NCBI GenBank assembly: GCA_949361645.1
Contig: OX442425.1
Location: forward strand, 1,416,000-1,479,999
DNA: 64,000 bases
Reading direction: 5' to 3'
DNA from: Spongilla lacustris
Taxonomy: Eukaryota; Porifera; Demospongiae; Spongillida; Spongillidae
Both the position numbers and the translations under genes were made by a program. Shown here piece after piece: positions 21,524 through 31,092 of the stretch (its first letter is position 1; every line of letters starts with the position of its first letter). Below the pieces are notes generated by a model. It was not told the origin of the DNA. It saw only the letters and a list, made by a program, of their open reading frames with translations, and did not search any database.

Positions 21524-23045
21524 TGATGATGGCGTACTTGCAGGTGAGAGGTCAGCAGTAGTGCGTGCCCTGCATTTGATTGAAGAGCTAGGACCACATT
21601 TAGGGCTTCACATCAATCTCCCCAAATGTGAAATGTTCAGCAAGAATGGCAGCTCCCAATTTCCAGATACAGTAAAGTCCTCCATCCTTCCTCATTTGGA
21701 GATCCTGGGGTCACCAATTGGGGACTTCATATACTGTTCTCGTTTCTTTGCTGAGAAATGCAGCCTTTTTAGGGCTTTGCTGAGAGCCTTAACTGATGTC
21801 TCTGCTGTTGACCTTCACGTTGCCATTTCACTTCTCCGCATGTGTGGGGGTTACTGCAAGTTTGTGCATCTAGCTAGAACCACACCTACAAGCCTCTGCT
21901 CTGACTCCCTAAAGCTCTTCGATGAAGAGATGAGACTTTGCTTTGCTTCTTGCCTAGCAGTAGATGTGCCTGACACTCAGTGGCATCAAGCTCAACTTTG
22001 CCCTAAGTTTGGTGGTCTAGGCCTTCGCTCCCTGTCTCTTCACTTGTGTGCTGCCTTTATCTCTTCACTAGTAGCCTCAGACTTAGGGAGCCCAGACAAT
22101 ATTCATCTACAGCAAGCTGTTTCCCATTTTAATGCCCAGGTTTCTCCACAGGACTTGCTTACTGTGGAGGCAGTGCTTAACACTCCCCCTCAACAGAAAG
22201 CCCTATCTTTAAAACTTGATACCCACATGTTCCAAGCTCTAGTTTCTTCTGCTTCACCAGCCAACAAAGCTCGCATATTGTCAGTATCTGCACCCCATGC
22301 AAGTTCTTGGGTCTCTGCCATCCCTTCTGTAGGCTTGAACATGCACCTAGATACAGAAGAGTGCCAAGTGGCTATCAAATGGTGGCTAGGCCTCAACACA
22401 TCAACTGCTTCTTCTCGCTGTACTTGACCCTCTTGGTCACCATGCAACCTCATGCCGGCATGGTGGAGATGTGGTCACCTGTCACAACCACCTTAGGGAC
22501 ACCTTTGCCGAACTCTGCCACCGAGCTCACCTGCCCGTAAGGGTTGAAGTGGGATATGGCCTATCTGGAGATCATATCCACACACGTCCAGCTGATGTGT
22601 TGGTTCAAGGTTGGGACAGAGGCAAGCCTGCTGCCTTCGATATAACGGTCACTTCACCCCTCACTCCTGCCACCTTAAGAGATGCCAGTACTTCCTCAGG
22701 GGCAGCAGCCCATGCTGCAGAATGTAGAAAACATTCCACCAATGATGCCAGGTGTCAGGAGCTGGGGTGGGTGTGCATCCCACTGGCTGTAGAGACATTT
22801 GGGCATTGGGGAAAGGAGGCCCAAAATGTGTTCTCATGCCGAGCATCTTTACTGTCCATCCACCAAGGTCGCCCCAAATCTGTTGCCCTGTTTGACATCT
22901 ACAGCAGAATGAACATGTGCCTGGTCAGATCAATATCCAGGGGAGTAGTAGTTCTTTAGGAAATTTGTGTGTAGTGTAGTATAGTGTAGTGTAGTGTAGC
23001 CTGAGGTACTTGTGAGTTGTGTACGTAATGTATTATTTCTTATAT
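21524..23045 (+). mobile_element. 5'-truncated non-LTR copy starting at the RT active site
   Basis: Begins with 'DDGVLAGERSAVVRALHLIE', so truncation fell within the RT catalytic LDDG motif. It continues through RT thumb sequence to 'SAIPSVGLNMHLDTEECQVA'. Near 22415-22425 a small deletion and frameshift remove the first cysteines of the zinc cluster. The second frame (22471-22959) runs through 'RPADVLVQGWDRGKPAAFDI' to the stop at 22957-22959. The tail contains 'agtgtagtgtagtgtag' repeats and ends in TAA-type repeats. Pseudogene copy. Confidence 0.85.
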
Positions 23046-23063
23046 AATAATAATAATGATGAC

Positions 23064-23898
23064 ACCGTTTATTTGTCCCTTTGTACTCCTGCCACCCTTC
23101 CACAAGACAAGGCCAGGCTTACTGCAGTAGCTGCTCCACATGCCTCTGCTTGGTTGTCAGTTGTCCCCAACAACAACTTGGGACTCTATCTCTCTCCTCA
23201 TGAGTGGAGAGCTGTGACCAGGTGGTGGATTGGAGCAGATGTAAACACAGAGGATTCGGAATGCCCTTTTTGTCACCAACATCAAGACAAATCGGGACAC
23301 CATGCCACAGTTTGCAACACGAATGGCGAATGCATCAGTCGACACAACGCTATTCGTGATGTGATATATGGCATGGCATCCCAAGCTGCTCTTTCTCCTC
23401 AGTTGGAAAAGCAGTACATCCTCCCTGGAACTCAAATGAAACCAGCTGACCTTTTTATTCCAACGTGGTCTGCAGGCAAACCTTTAGCCATAGATATATC
23501 TGTTGTCAGCCCGACACAATCACATCTATTACTGTACAACCACACACAGACCGAAAAGCTTTGTGCAGCTCACTGGAGGGAGGAGCAGAAGAACACAAAA
23601 TACTTGGAGGCCCTTCACAGTCAGAACATTCTGTTCATACCCATGGCAGTAGAAACGTTTGGTGGATGGGGGTTGGAGAGCAGACCAGTTTTTGCCACTC
23701 TTGCGGACAGAATTTCGGGTCGCACTGGCCAGGCAAAATCATGTGTCGTCAATCAGCTGTATCAAAGATTGGCCATCACATTGCAGAGGCAACATGCATG
23801 TGCAATGATTGCCAGGCAGCCATTGTAAATAAGAATTTGAACATGAACTTTTCTTTTTAAAATGTATTATATATTCTGCATGTACCTTGTTTTTTCTC
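23064..23898 (+). mobile_element. 5'-truncated copy of a second, diverged non-LTR subfamily
   Basis: The frame at 23064-23828 is intact: 'ARLTAVAAPHASAWLSVVPN', then a 'CPFCHQHQDKSGHHATVC' zinc cluster, 'KPADLFIPTWSAGKPLAIDI', 'SVVSP' and a terminus 'LYQRLAITLQRQHACAMIAR'. The wording differs clearly from its neighbours (KPAD instead of RPAD; a longer, different segment before 'FIPMAVETFGGWG'). The minus-strand fragment at 60296-60485 belongs to the same subfamily. Ends in (TAA)n at 23899. Confidence 0.85.
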
Positions 23899-23937
<39 letters not shown>

Positions 23938-23941
<4 letters not shown>

Positions 23942-24790
23942 CACCTTAAACAAGCAGTAGAGGCATTCAACTCCATTGTTCCAACTCCAGATGCAGTCTG
24001 TGTAGAGGATGTGTTGACATCACCCTTCCACCAAAAGATGCTATCCACAAAAGTGGACAACCACCTTTTCAATATGCTCCTAGGGAACTCCTCCCCCGCA
24101 GATAGAGCTTGCCTGCTTTCAGTCTCCTCCCCACATGCTGCCTCATGGATCTCAGTTATTCCCTCTGAGGGGCTTGGCCTCCATCTGGAGCCATCTGAAT
24201 TTCAGGTAGCCATCAAGTGGTGGCTGGGCCTTGACACCTCTAGTGGAGCTATGTGTGCTCTGTGTCCAGGGAGTGTGCTCGATCCCCTAGGCCATCACGC
24301 CCTCACCTGCAAGCTGGGTGGTGATGTTGTCTCTCGTCACAATAAACTCCGAGACACCCTAGCAGAGGCCTGTCGCAGGGCCCACTTGAGTGTTAAGGTG
24401 GAGGCAGGAAGCAACCTCACTCTTGACCATAGCCACTCCCGCCCAGCTGACATACTGGTACCCAACTGGTCTGTGGGCAAGCCAGCAGCCTATGACCTAT
24501 CTGTGACCTCACCGCTCAATTTAAAAGTTTTGTTGGAAGCGGGACTCACAGCTGGTGCAGCCACCAGAGCTACAGAGCTGAGGAAGCATGAGGCAAATGA
24601 TGGAAGTGCAGGGAGCTTGGGTGGGTCTGTGTCCCCAGGCTAAATCTTAACCTTGTTAAAGCAAACGCCACTGCAATGCTGTCTAGATGCTTTGCCTCGG
24701 ACATGTTCACTGTTTAGATTAGGTAGTTACTTATTTTTCATGTTATCCTGTATTATCATTGTCATTAAAAATGAATATAATAAAAGTCAA
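23938..24790 (+). mobile_element. 5'-truncated non-LTR copy with internal deletion
   Basis: From the RT thumb ('QKMLSTKVDNHLFNMLLGNS') through 'CALCPGSVLDPLGHHALTC', 'RPADILVPNWSVGKPAAYDL' and 'RATELRKHEANDG'. A deletion near 24600-24640 then removes the 'ESYGAWG' segment, and 'LNLVKANATAMLSRCF' resumes in another frame to a stop near 24716. The tail ends in 'aataataataata'. Dead copy. Confidence 0.82.
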
Positions 24791-24884
24791 AAAAATAAAT
24801 AATAATAATAGGACTCCCCTTTGTTTATGTTTTTGGTACATATGTGTATTTGTAATTGTAATTTTTTGTGGTTGGGGAAGCAAG

Positions 24885-25016
24885 GCACCTGCCATACAGG
24901 CTATTGAGGACAGCTGCCTTTGCCTTGTTCGAACTGGTTGCTAGGCGAGAGGCCAGACACGACAATGACTCCATGGCTTCAGCACCCCAAGCCCCATATG
25001 ATTCAACAACCATGAC
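24885..25016 (-). mobile_element. Short inverted non-LTR fragment
   Basis: Minus-strand translation 'VMVVESYGAWGAEAMESLSC' and 'LASRLATSSNKAKAAVLNSL' belongs to the C-terminal domain. The terminus is lost beyond 'LYGR'. It is head-to-head with the plus-strand fragment that starts at about 25018, the only inverted copy within the 20.8-31.1 kb stack. Confidence 0.7.
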
Positions 25017-25017
25017 A

Positions 25018-25285
25018 AGAAGCTCTCTCAAGGGTTGCCAAGAAATTAGCCATCAGGACGAGTCGTTTCTGGCCTGAGGTGTTAGCCTCAATCTACTGCC
25101 GCCTGGGCATTACCCTGATGCGCCAGAATGCAAGGGCTCTACTGGGACAAACCACAGGTGTAGTAGATATTAGTTCAGTGTACATGTAGCTTTAGTATTT
25201 AGTTTCTTGCATTGTGTTCCTCATATTATGTATTATTTAGTGTAGCGGTGATGTAATACAATATAATGTAATAATAATTAATAAT
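25018..25285 (+). mobile_element. Short C-terminal non-LTR fragment of a third subfamily
   Basis: The plus-strand frame reads 'LSRVAKKLAIRTSRFWPEVL', 'ASIYCRLGITLMRQNARALL' and a stop near 25189, matching the family's C-terminal 'LYGRLNLHLVRANAIAIL' pattern with distinct residues. A 3' tail runs to 'taataataattaataataata'. Further tail-like sequence (25290-25390) leads to the next (TAA)n tract. Confidence 0.65.
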
Positions 25286-25388
25286 AATAAAATGTCCGGA
25301 TAGGTTAGTAGAACTGTAGGTTTGTTAGTGGCATCTAATGTAAGTTAGTTATCCTTATTATTGTAATTGTGTTTGTCCATTTATCATG

Positions 25389-25389
25389 C

Positions 25390-25453
<64 letters not shown>
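25389..25453 (+). repeat. (TAA)n microsatellite, about 20 units
   Basis: A pure TAA run of about 60 bases joins the tail of one retrotransposon copy to the truncated 5' end of the next. Confidence 0.95.
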
Positions 25454-25454
<1 letters not shown>

Positions 25455-25905
25455 ATGTCACATCTCCGCTTAATCCTACAACTCTTTTGGAAGCGAGTGT
25501 GACAACAGGAGTAGCTGCACTGACCACTGAGCTGAGAAAGCACTCCTCCAATGACACCAAATGTAAGGAACTTGATTGGGTCTGTGTACCATTGGTGGTG
25601 GAGTTGTATGGAGCCTGGGGAAAAGAGGCTTTGGAGTCCATCTCTCAGCTAGCCTCTCGACTAGCCACTTGCTCGTCCAAGACAAAGTCTGTGGTTCTTA
25701 CCGAACTCTACGGGCGGCTGAACCTTCACCTGGTACGAGCTAATGCCATTGCTATCCTTTCCCGTAGCATCAGTCAAAGTGATGTAGGGTAGATATATAG
25801 TTAGCATTTTGTGTACATTGTGTTTAGTCTAGTTGTATATGTTTATATATCAGTGTATTTGTGCATGTCCATTTATCCAAATAATGTGTAATAATATTAA
25901 AATAA
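25454..25905 (+). mobile_element. 5'-truncated non-LTR copy, near twin of 20824-21465
   Basis: Starts at 'VTSPLNPTTLLEASVTTGVA', within the endonuclease core, and reads without interruption to the stop at 25790-25792. Apart from one replacement (ESYG against ELYG) and a few silent changes it equals 21035-21377, and the 3' tail matches too. This points to two insertions from one recently active source, or to a local duplication. Confidence 0.88.
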
Positions 25906-25927
25906 TAATAATAATAATAATACTTTG

Positions 25928-25990
25928 ATTTTGTTATATAGTTAGCTTTTTGTGTACATTGTGTGTAGTCTAGTTGTATATGTTTTAATA
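25928..25990 (+). mobile_element. Minimal 3'-tail-only non-LTR insertion
   Basis: 'ttatatagttagctttttgt' and 'gtgtagtctagttgtatatg' reproduce the 3' untranslated tail of the preceding copy, flanked on both sides by TAA repeats. About 60 bases: an extreme 5' truncation. Confidence 0.7.
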
Positions 25991-26004
25991 ATAATAATAC
26001 TAAC

Positions 26005-26345
26005 TAATGGTCCCAAATGTCAGGAGTTGGGGTGGACATGCATTCCGCTTGCTGTCGAGACCTTCTGCAATTGGGGCAAGGAGGCTTATCTAACTTTTTC
26101 TAGGTTGGCATCCCACCTTTCAATCATCTTGTCCACTCCCAAACCTTGTGTCTTGGTGGATATTTATAGCAGGCTGAACATGACTTTGGTCAAATCCATT
26201 GCCAGAGCCATCTTGGCAAGGGAGCTCCTGCCCTCATGACTAGTGTAGAATTACTATAGGTGTAGTTTGTAATAATAATAACTGTAAGTGGTAGCATATT
26301 AATAATGTTTTCCATTCATGTATTTTCCTGTATCTTGTAATAATA
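26005..26345 (+). mobile_element. 5'-truncated non-LTR copy (C-terminal 75 residues)
   Basis: The frame 'GPKCQELGWTCIPLAVETFC', 'NWGKEAYLTFSRLASHLSII' to 'ARAILARELLPS' stops at 26239. Its wording is closest to the full-length copy at 27143-31092 (CIPLAVETFGNWG). A 3' tail follows, ending in TAA-type repeats. Confidence 0.78.
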
Positions 26346-26410
26346 ACACATTTTATTAAATAAAATAAATAAATAATAATAATAATAAGAATAATAATAA
26401 TAATAATAAT

Positions 26411-27115
26411 TTCAAGTTGCTGTCAAGTGGTGGCTAGGTTTAGACACTTCTGGTGATGCCCAATGTGCACTGTGTCCTGAAAAAAGTCTCGATCCTCTTG
26501 GCCATCATGCCACAACATGCAAGCGTGGTGGGGATGTTGTATATCGCCATAACAGGCTTCGGGACATTGTGGCCGAGTCCTATCGCCATGCCCATCTTAG
26601 TGTCCATTTAGAAGTAGGCCATAACCTTACTCCCGACCACAGCAACACACGCCCAGCAGACATCCTCATCCCTCACTGGTGCATGGGCAAGCCTGTGGCT
26701 CTGGACCTCTCCGCTTAACCCACTTACCTTCTGGAAGCGGGAGTGACGGCTGGTGCAGCAGCTAAGGCTACCAAGGAGAGAAAGCTTAAAGCCAACACGG
26801 GCAAGTGTGCTGATTTGGGTTGGGTATATGTCCCGGTTGTTGCGGAGTCTTATGGGGCATGGGGTTTGATGGCTAGGGATTTCTTTTCTAAACTTGGGTC
26901 CCGTTTGGCTACATCATTGGGAAAGTCAAAGTCAGTGGTCATCCATGAGCTGTATGGGAGGTTGAGCATGAATCTTGTCAGGGCCAATGCCACCGCGATC
27001 CTGTCCAGGTCCATACCTCCTCCTGAGCTTCAGTAGGCTAGCAACTTGTTTTGTGCATATCATGTGTCTGTGTCATGTTTGTACTGTATCAATCCAATGC
27101 ATGTACTGATCAATA
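26411..27115 (+). mobile_element. 5'-truncated non-LTR copy with a frameshift
   Basis: Begins 'FQVAVKWWLGLDTSGDAQCA', continues through 'RPADILIPHWCMGKPVALDL', then shifts frame near 26715. It resumes at 'LLEAGVTAGAAAKATKERKL' and ends 'LYGRLSMNLVRANATAILSR' with a stop at 27034-27036. The upstream border is (TAA)n at 26376-26410. Dead copy. Confidence 0.83.
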
Positions 27116-27200
27116 AATAATAATAATAATAAAACAATAATATGGCGTCCGCTTTCGCGGTTGCGGCTATTTTGAATTCATCGTCTAGATAGGCCTATTC

Positions 27201-29666
27201 ATGCCTAATCGCAGCCAATCCAGCCCAGGAAGATCTATAAGAGCTCATCCCTGCTGCAGCTGCAATGGCAGAAACGCCCGTTGCAAGTTTTGCGCGTGTG
27301 CGAAGGCAGGACGAGCCTGCACGTGTTGTCTCCCTGCTAAACACGGTAAGTGCTGTAATAGATTTTCTCACCACAGCGCTTCGACGACGGCGACGGTACC
27401 TTCGAACCATCTCCCATGGTCTACCACTCGCTCCCCTAACACTGAGCAGCTGGAATCATTACAACCAACACTACAGCAGCTGCAAGCGTCCATAGAGACG
27501 ATGGCTCCGGCCTTGTCTTCAGAGCTTCCGCCATCACTTCCGAGCCCCTCGGCATCGTACTGCCCTCAAAATATGCAGCAGTCGTCATCTGGGTTTATTG
27601 ATCCCTCATCGACGTTACTTTGGGCAACGAATCAGCAGACTTGTTCCCAATCTCCATCGTCACCTTCCCAGGAGTGCGAGTCACTATCGGCCACTTGCTG
27701 CAAGTGCCATTCCTCAGGCGCCCGCTGCACGGCTTGCAAGTGCTGCCGGGAGGGGCGCTCCTGTGTGAACTGTTACCCCGGGAGAAGGGGAAATTGTGCT
27801 AATGCTCCTGCTCCCCCAAACGTCATTATTCAACCCACTTCTCATCTTCAACCATTGCATCCTATGACACAACCATCTTCCACCGTGCTGCCTCCAACCT
27901 CCCCGCCGGCGCACACTGTCTCATCTCTTCCTACTTCGCCCCAGCCTTGCAATCCTCCTACTCTTTCACAGCGCCCCCCAGTAGAATCCCGGCAAAATCC
28001 TCCGGATCCTTCCCCCCTGTCCACCTCAGCTCCTCCAGTCACACCAATCAGAAAGCAGTGTACCATCGAGGGGTGTACAGCTCTTATAGCCCCATCCATG
28101 TGGCGCATCCACATGTCCCTACATGCCAGTGGAGCCCTTCCTGGTCAGGTACCTGCAGAGTGGCTTTTGGACCAAAATTTGTTTGTGTGTCCCAACTTTT
28201 CCCAATTAGTGGCTAACACCAGGCAGGCCTCTCACCTCCAGCGCTGCTCACAAAGACTAACCGACCAAACAGCCCATCTCCAGTCCCCCATAGCACCAGA
28301 GCCACAGATCAACCTGAGTCTTCCCACCTTTGAGGAGGTCTGTCAGCTGCATCACCCAACTCTACGCTTCGTTCCTACCAAAGCCCGGCCGGCATTTGCC
28401 CGAGCCCTCTCATCAGCTCTGAAGGAGGTCCTCCTCCATAATTCCAAAGAGGCTTGGTTGAAACTGTTCATGCTCCCAAAGTGTGTCCTTCCCTCTTTGA
28501 AGCAGAGAAGTGTCGTCAACCCACACACCCCAATCGAGTCACTGTGCAAGATGTGGCTAAATAATGATCTGGTCACCCTCTGGTCAATGTCTGTAACCCG
28601 AGCCAACCTCCATAATTCTTCCAAAAACCTCAGAACATCTACCCACAGTCAAGAAATCTCTTCAGCCATTTCACTAGGCCGCTCAGGATTGATGGGAAAA
28701 GCTTGCCGCATGCTGCTCTCCAGTGGCATTGCACCTTCTAACAGTGCAACATGGAACTTGCTACAGTCCAAGAATCCTCCCTGTCCTCACCCCACAATCC
28801 CGGACGTAGCCAGCAACCCCGTTACCCTTGGCCCTTCCTTTGACATCCTGCGCATTTTGAGATCCTTCACTAAAGGAACCTCGGCAGGTCCCTCTGGCCT
28901 ATCTATTCAACACATACTTGATGCAGTTTCAATACCTCTCCAAACCCCAATCTGTGACTCCCTGAGGGGGGTTGTTAACATTCTAGCCTCAGGTAAGGCC
29001 CCCAAAAGTGTTTCTGCTTTCTTGTCTGGCGGTAGATTGATTGCACTAAACAAGGGTAAAATCAGCGAGGGTCGATATACTGACATTAGACCCATAGTTG
29101 TTGGTGAAACACTTCGCAGACTCACAGGAAAGTGCCTTTGCTCTATCCTCAGAGATAAGTTCTCCACCTTTTTTCAGCCTTCCCAGTTTGGCGTGGCATG
29201 TAAGGCAGGCGTAGAAAAGGTGGTTCACAAATTGAGAAAGTGCATTGATGATGGCTGGATGAGTGGGGACTTCGTAGTCTGCAAGGTTGACATGTCTAAT
29301 GCATTTAACAGGGTTTCCAGGCAAGCAGTTCTTGATGAGTGTTCCTCTTTCTTCCCTGAACTGCTACCATGGGTCTCATGGTGCTATGGTTCTCACTCCA
29401 TTTTGTGGCACTCCATGGGCAAAATCAGCTCACAGTCAGGTGTTCAGCAGGGAGATCCCCTTGGCCCAATGTTGTTTGCTTTGGTCCTCCATAAGCTTGT
29501 TTCTAGCATAGAGGCTGACGACGATTGCATCGATCTTCGCTTCAATGCTTGGTTCCTGGATGATGGCATACTGGCGGGGGAGAGGTCAGCTGTAGTACGA
29601 GCTCTGCATCTAATTGAAGAGTTGGGGGCCCCACCTGGGTCTGTTCATCAATTACCCCAAGTGTGA
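27201..29666 (+). CDS. Retrotransposon ORF, N-terminal part: CXC-like clusters plus reverse transcriptase
   Basis: 821 codons from the ATG at 27201. Residues about 21-55 and 166-200 are two cysteine clusters of CXC/tesmin-like spacing ('CCSCNGRNARCKFCACAKAG' and 'CCKCHSSGARCTACKCCREG'). A C2H2-like finger follows at about 286-308 ('CTIEGCTALIAPSMWRIHMS'). These probably bind nucleic acid. The RT spans about 555-821: 'GTSAGPSGLSIQHILDAVS', 'RPIVVGETLRRLTGKCL', motif A 'VDMSNAFNRVSR', 'GVQQGDPLGPMLF', and the catalytic box FLDDG (about 785), where most RTs have F/YxDD. The frame is lost at a run of five G (29624-29628), where one extra G shifts it. The protein continues in the next frame from 29614. 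Confidence 0.85.
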   Translation: MPNRSQSSPGRSIRAHPCCSCNGRNARCKFCACAKAGRACTCCLPAKHGKCCNRFSHHSASTTATVPSNHLPWSTTRSPNTEQLESLQPTLQQLQASIETMAPALSSELPPSLPSPSASYCPQNMQQSSSGFIDPSSTLLWATNQQTCSQSPSSPSQECESLSATCCKCHSSGARCTACKCCREGRSCVNCYPGRRGNCANAPAPPNVIIQPTSHLQPLHPMTQPSSTVLPPTSPPAHTVSSLPTSPQPCNPPTLSQRPPVESRQNPPDPSPLSTSAPPVTPIRKQCTIEGCTALIAPSMWRIHMSLHASGALPGQVPAEWLLDQNLFVCPNFSQLVANTRQASHLQRCSQRLTDQTAHLQSPIAPEPQINLSLPTFEEVCQLHHPTLRFVPTKARPAFARALSSALKEVLLHNSKEAWLKLFMLPKCVLPSLKQRSVVNPHTPIESLCKMWLNNDLVTLWSMSVTRANLHNSSKNLRTSTHSQEISSAISLGRSGLMGKACRMLLSSGIAPSNSATWNLLQSKNPPCPHPTIPDVASNPVTLGPSFDILRILRSFTKGTSAGPSGLSIQHILDAVSIPLQTPICDSLRGVVNILASGKAPKSVSAFLSGGRLIALNKGKISEGRYTDIRPIVVGETLRRLTGKCLCSILRDKFSTFFQPSQFGVACKAGVEKVVHKLRKCIDDGWMSGDFVVCKVDMSNAFNRVSRQAVLDECSSFFPELLPWVSWCYGSHSILWHSMGKISSQSGVQQGDPLGPMLFALVLHKLVSSIEADDDCIDLRFNAWFLDDGILAGERSAVVRALHLIEELGAPPGSVHQLPQV

Positions 29667-31023
29667 AGTGTTTAGTAGGAATGGTTTCTCTCTTTTTCCA
29701 GCCTCTGTTAAGTCCTCATTCCTACCCAACCTGGAGATCCTTGGGGCTCCTATAGGTGACCTTGTGCATTGTTCTCGCTTCTTTGCTGAGAAACACAATC
29801 TTTTCAAGGTACTTCTGAGAGCCATCTCAGATGTGGCTGCAGTTGATCTCCATGTTGCCATCTCTCTCCTCCGCATGTGTGGAGGCTACTGCAAGTTAGT
29901 ACACCTTGCTAGAACCACCCCAACCATCCTCTGTGAAGATTCCTTGAAGTTCTTTGACGAAGAAGTGAGACTTTGCTTCTCTTCTTGTGTAGCAATAGAT
30001 GTGCCAGACCCACAATGGCAGCAAGCTCAACTTAGTCCTAAGCTGGGTGGGCTCGGCCTGCGTTCTCTGTCTCTTCACTCGGGTGCAGCCTTCATCTCTT
30101 CTCTGGCATCTTTAGAAATGGGGAACCCTGACAACATTCATTTACAACAGGCCATTATTCGTTTCAATGCCCGAGTCTCCCCACAGGACTCCATCACCAT
30201 GGAATCAGTGCTCAATTCTCCTCCTCAGCAGAAGTCACTGTCCCAGATGCTGGATTCTTTTGCTTTCCATTCTCTGCTGTCTTCAGCTTCCCCGGTGAAC
30301 AAGGCTCGCATGCTCTCAGTTTCTTCTCCCCATGCCAGTTCTTGGATTACTGCTATCCCTTCTACGAGGTTGAAAATGCATCTTGAATCAGCAGAGTTCC
30401 AAATGGCCATTAGGTGGTGGCTCGGTCTCAAAACTTCAGACACCTCTCCCTGCCCCTTCTGCCCTGATCTGGTTCTTGATCCTCTGGGTCACCACGCGAC
30501 TTCTTGCAGGCATGGGGGAGATGTGGTGATCAGACACAACCACCTTCGTGACATCGTTGCTGACTTCTGTCGCCAAGCCCACCTCTCAGTAAGAGTGGAA
30601 GCTGGGTATGGGCTCTCTAGTGACCACTCTAACACTCGCCCAGCGGATGTCCTGGTTCAGGGCTGGGACAGAGGATCTCCGGCTGCCCTGGACATCACTG
30701 TAACATCTCCCCTCACCCCTGCCACCTTGAGAGACGCCAGTTCCACTGCTGGGGCAGCAGCCTATGCTGCAGAATGCAGGAAACACACTGCAAATGATGC
30801 TAAGTGCCAGGAGCTGGGCTGGGCCTGCATCCCCCTAGCAGTGGAGACCTTTGGTAACTGGGGCATGGAAGCTCAGGGTGTCTTTTCCCGCCTCGCTTCT
30901 GCACTCGGGATGCACCAAGGAACTTCAAAGTCTTGGGCTCTCCACACCATCTACAGCCGCCTTAATATGTCCCTGGTGCGTTCAGTGGCTAGATCCATTC
31001 TAGGTAGAAGCTATGTAGTTTAG
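29614..31023 (+). CDS. Retrotransposon ORF, C-terminal part: RT thumb and restriction-like endonuclease
   Basis: Continuation of the preceding frame after the single-base shift. RT palm and thumb come first ('PHLGLFINYPKCEVFSRNG', 'AVDLHVAISLLRMCGGYCKL'), then a zinc cluster 'CPFCPDLVLDPLGHHATSC' (nt 30453-30510) and 'RHNHLRD'. The endonuclease core follows: 'RPADVLVQGWDRGSPAALDI' and 'TVTSPLTP', with two acidic residues spaced like the PD...D of PD-(D/E)XK enzymes. Conserved 'AECRKHTANDAKCQELGW' and 'YSRLNMSLVRSVARSILGR' close the protein. In this class the enzyme nicks the target for target-primed reverse transcription. With one frameshift only, the copy looks recently active or carries a sequencing error. 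Confidence 0.85.
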   Translation: MKSWGPHLGLFINYPKCEVFSRNGFSLFPASVKSSFLPNLEILGAPIGDLVHCSRFFAEKHNLFKVLLRAISDVAAVDLHVAISLLRMCGGYCKLVHLARTTPTILCEDSLKFFDEEVRLCFSSCVAIDVPDPQWQQAQLSPKLGGLGLRSLSLHSGAAFISSLASLEMGNPDNIHLQQAIIRFNARVSPQDSITMESVLNSPPQQKSLSQMLDSFAFHSLLSSASPVNKARMLSVSSPHASSWITAIPSTRLKMHLESAEFQMAIRWWLGLKTSDTSPCPFCPDLVLDPLGHHATSCRHGGDVVIRHNHLRDIVADFCRQAHLSVRVEAGYGLSSDHSNTRPADVLVQGWDRGSPAALDITVTSPLTPATLRDASSTAGAAAYAAECRKHTANDAKCQELGWACIPLAVETFGNWGMEAQGVFSRLASALGMHQGTSKSWALHTIYSRLNMSLVRSVARSILGRSYVV

Positions 31024-31092
31024 AACATCTATAGGTGTTTTTTGTGTGCAATAGTGCTTTTATTCTTAATAAAAAATTTAAAAAAATTAATA

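Larger units (their letters stand above)
27143..31092 (+). mobile_element. Near-full-length REL-type non-LTR retrotransposon
   Basis: About 3.95 kb inserted after 'aataataataataaaacaataat', with a roughly 58-base 5' leader, one long reading frame (27201-31023, one frameshift) and a short AT-rich 3' tail. It encodes cysteine clusters, an RT and a C-terminal restriction-like endonuclease, and no apurinic-type endonuclease. That layout fits the R2/R4/Dong group; silkworm Dong is also known to sit in TAA repeats. All the truncated copies in this window are relatives. Assignment to a named clade needs a phylogeny. Confidence 0.85.
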
